The position numbers were made by a program, and so were the translations under genes. A DNA stretch of 40,391 nt from CAVVAL01 sp963742725 (GTDB taxonomy: Bacteria; Actinomycetota; Actinomycetes; Mycobacteriales; Cryptosporangiaceae), in assembly GCA_963742725.1 (NCBI GenBank), contig CAVUMX010000005.1, positions 1 through 40,391 of the forward strand, in the 5' to 3' direction. Within the stretch, counting starts at the first letter, position 1; every line of letters starts with the position of its first letter. Positions 39,232 through 40,391 of the stretch are shown here, piece after piece. The notes beneath the pieces are model-generated. The model was not told the DNA's origin and made no database searches. It saw only the letters and a program-made list of their open reading frames with translations.

Positions 39232-39290
39232 CGACCTTCGGACTTTTGAGGGTCGGCGGGGGCGGCGGGACCTCAAAAATCCGAAGGTCG
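39232..39290. terminator. Strong hairpin, copy 2 of the repeated stem-loop
   Basis: CGACCTTCGGACTTTTGAGG (39232-39251) pairs with 39271-39290, 20 bp with a single mismatch, around a 19-base GC loop. It lies 11 bp after the SDR gene stop and 95 bp after the citA stop. The core TTCGGACTTTTGAGG is identical to that of 13450-13498. Confidence 0.8.
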
Positions 39291-39300
39291 AGGGCTGCGG

Positions 39301-40017
39301 TCAGAGTCCACCGGCGACCCGGAGCACCGCGCCCGTCGCGTAGGACGCGGCCGGCGACATGAGCCAGGCGATGGCCTCGGCGATCTCCACGGCCTCCCCC
39401 GGGCGCCCCATCGGGATCGTGCCCGCCAGCTTGGCCGGACGATCGGCGTCCCCCGACAACGCGTGGATTCCGGTGCGGATGATTCCCGGCGACACCGCGT
39501 TGACCCGGATCCCGTCCGGCGCCAGTTCCTTCGCCAGCCCCACCGTGAGGGCGTCGACCGCCGCCTTCGTCGCCGCGTAGTGCACGTACGTGTTCGGGCT
39601 GCCGATCGTCGACGCCGATGACGACACGTTCACGATCGCCCCGCCGCGCGGCAGGACAGCCGCCGCCCGGCGCGCGCACAACAGCACGCCGATCAGGTTG
39701 ACATCGACGACCCGGCGCAGATCCTCGACCTTGGCGTCCGCCAGCCGGCCCATCGGGCTCGTCACGCCCGCGTTGTTGACCAGGCCGGTCACCGGCCCCA
39801 ACTCGGCGGCGACGGTGTCGAAGAGGCGGTCGACATCGTCCTCGTCGGTCACATCCACCTGGACCGGGAAGCCGCCGGTCGCCCGTGCGACGTCGTCGGC
39901 GGCGTCGCGATCGCGCGCGTAGCCGATCGCCACCGCATGACCGGCTGTGGTCAGAGCGGCCACCGTCGCCGCACCGATGCCGCGGCTACCACCGGTCACG
40001 ATCGTCACCAGTCCCAT
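39301..40017 (-). CDS. SDR-family oxidoreductase (FabG-like)
   Basis: A 238-residue NAD(P)H-dependent dehydrogenase. The TGGSRGIG cofactor loop is at 8-15, NNAG at about 81-84, catalytic S134, and YAATK with Y147 and K151. The C-terminal ASYATGAVLRVAGGL is typical of the ketoacyl-reductase-like group. Substrate unknown; gene context does not decide. It is followed by the repeated hairpin and preceded by a GC-rich repeat tract. Confidence 0.92.
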   Translation of the reverse strand: MGLVTIVTGGSRGIGAATVAALTTAGHAVAIGYARDRDAADDVARATGGFPVQVDVTDEDDVDRLFDTVAAELGPVTGLVNNAGVTSPMGRLADAKVEDLRRVVDVNLIGVLLCARRAAAVLPRGGAIVNVSSSASTIGSPNTYVHYAATKAAVDALTVGLAKELAPDGIRVNAVSPGIIRTGIHALSGDADRPAKLAGTIPMGRPGEAVEIAEAIAWLMSPAASYATGAVLRVAGGL

Positions 40018-40214
40018 GCGCTCAGGCTAAGCGCCACCCGCCAGACAGCGGGCACGCGAGGGCTGGGCCGGCGCGGCCGGCGCGGGCCGGCCGGGCTGGG
40101 CGCGCGCGAGGGCTGGGCGGAAGGCGGCGGGCGGCGGCGGGTGCCGCCCAGCCGCCCGGTGCCGCCCAGCCGGGGTGCCGCCGCAGCTGACCTTCAGGCG
40201 CCACCGCTGCCGGG
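40018..40214. repeat. GC-rich low-complexity tract
   Basis: GCGAGGGCTGGGC occurs at least twice and GTGCCGCCCAGCCG-type units repeat at 40140-40185. No credible reading frame is seen. This is probably an intergenic region with slippage-prone repeats before the ArsR-like gene. Confidence 0.6.
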
Positions 40215-40270
40215 TTCGCAAAGAGAAGTTTGCAAAAGCCTCTTTGCAAAGAGCTCTTTGCGGTGACCCG
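40215..40270. promoter_or_regulatory. 14-bp-period TTTGCAAA operator array
   Basis: TTCGCAAA, TTTGCAAA, TTTGCAAA and TTTGCGGT begin at 40215, 40229, 40243 and 40257, exactly 14 bp apart. GCAAAGAGCTCTTTGC at 40246-40261 is a perfect 16-bp palindrome across two units. The array ends 9-18 bp before the ArsR-like gene's possible start, so autoregulation by that protein is likely. Confidence 0.65.
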
Positions 40271-40278
40271 TGAGGGGC

Positions 40279-40391
40279 ATGAGCGAGCGCCTGAGAATAC
40301 ACCTACTACGTCTCCGACGTCGCGACGTTGAAGGCCGTGGCCCACCCGTTGCGCGTCCGCCTGCTGGGCGCGCTACGCCTCACCGGGCCGG
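40279..40391 (+). CDS. ArsR-like HTH regulator, 5' fragment, start unresolved
   Basis: The frame at the right edge encodes TLKAVAHPLRVRLLGALRLTGP, the first helices of an ArsR/HTH_20 winged-helix domain, and runs off the window. In that frame a stop (TGA 40292-40294) lies just before, and only TTG 40328 can serve as start. ATG 40279 is one frame away, and removing one base near 40294 would join the two (MSERL-EYTYYVSDVATLKAV). This suggests an extra base, by mutation or sequencing error, though a TTG start is possible. Preceded by the 14-bp operator array. Confidence 0.6.
   Translation, partial: MSERLRIHLLRLRRRDVEGRGPPVARPPAGRATPHRA

Noticed and set aside
40215..40270. CRISPR-like short repeat array
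   Set aside because: The 14-bp period with no separate spacers and no cas gene is far from CRISPR; it fits operator units.

Overview
The window is about 40 kb of very GC-rich DNA whose third codon positions are almost all G or C. It carries LuxR, PucR, GntR and XRE regulators, a cobalamin riboswitch with cbtB-cbtA, paired DUF202 proteins, an actinobacterial type-2 citrate synthase next to pdxH, and rare TTA leucine codons. This fits a filamentous actinobacterium. Gene content resembles Streptomyces/Streptosporangiales/Thermomonosporaceae relatives, but genus cannot be fixed from sequence alone. I see no rRNA, tRNA, CRISPR, transposase or prophage gene.

Layout, left to right. 1-4.2 kb: ornithine aminotransferase broken by three nearby one-base deletions, a LuxR regulator with a TPR-like body, and a SAM methyltransferase. 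4.1-7.7 kb: a signalling-type module of a 7-TM protein (MAB_1171c-like) translationally coupled to an ImmA/IrrE metallopeptidase, a divergent amidohydrolase, and an XRE regulator preceded by CAAC/GTTG palindromes. 7.7-9.4 kb: a Suc_Fer-like ferredoxin protein feeding a HAD phosphatase through a perfect 3 x 17-bp repeat that creates two six-codon minicistrons. 9.5-12.2 kb: a second LuxR-type regulator, a thioesterase, an acetyltransferase and a 52-residue basic protein. 12.2-13.5 kb: B12-riboswitch-controlled cobalt transporter genes. 13.5-18.3 kb: cell-surface genes, namely a secreted glycerophosphodiesterase with a PHO-box-like operator, a membrane-anchored L,D-transpeptidase-like protein that lacks the catalytic Cys, and a CAP-domain protein. 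18.4-23.6 kb: GCS2 ligase, Ogt-type DNA repair protein, MFS/GntR pair and DUF202 genes.

23.6-29.4 kb is a GABA/polyamine catabolic cluster: PotD-like binding protein, aldehyde dehydrogenase, PucR and GabT. It lacks the ABC permease and ATPase genes. 29.4-33.0 kb holds a hotdog-type protein, a small ParB-like protein, an uncertain Cys-containing short ORF, and a large secreted metzincin protease. 33.0-39.1 kb: an ABC ATPase/permease pair, aldose epimerase, MFS exporter, pdxH and citrate synthase. 39.3 kb to the end: an SDR, a GC-rich repeat tract, a 14-bp-period operator array and the start of an ArsR-like regulator.

The genes are densely packed. Many neighbours overlap by 1-4 bp (ATGA, GTGA, TGATG), and several convergent pairs overlap at their stops (CTAG). 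The most unusual items are the minicistron repeat, the catalytically empty L,D-transpeptidase-like protein, two separate arrays with an exact 14-bp period, a hairpin sequence repeated behind two unrelated genes, and the ImmA/7-TM/XRE/amidohydrolase module. Single-base problems cluster at both ends of the window (rocD and the ArsR-like gene), so sequencing or assembly error there should be considered before biological explanations.
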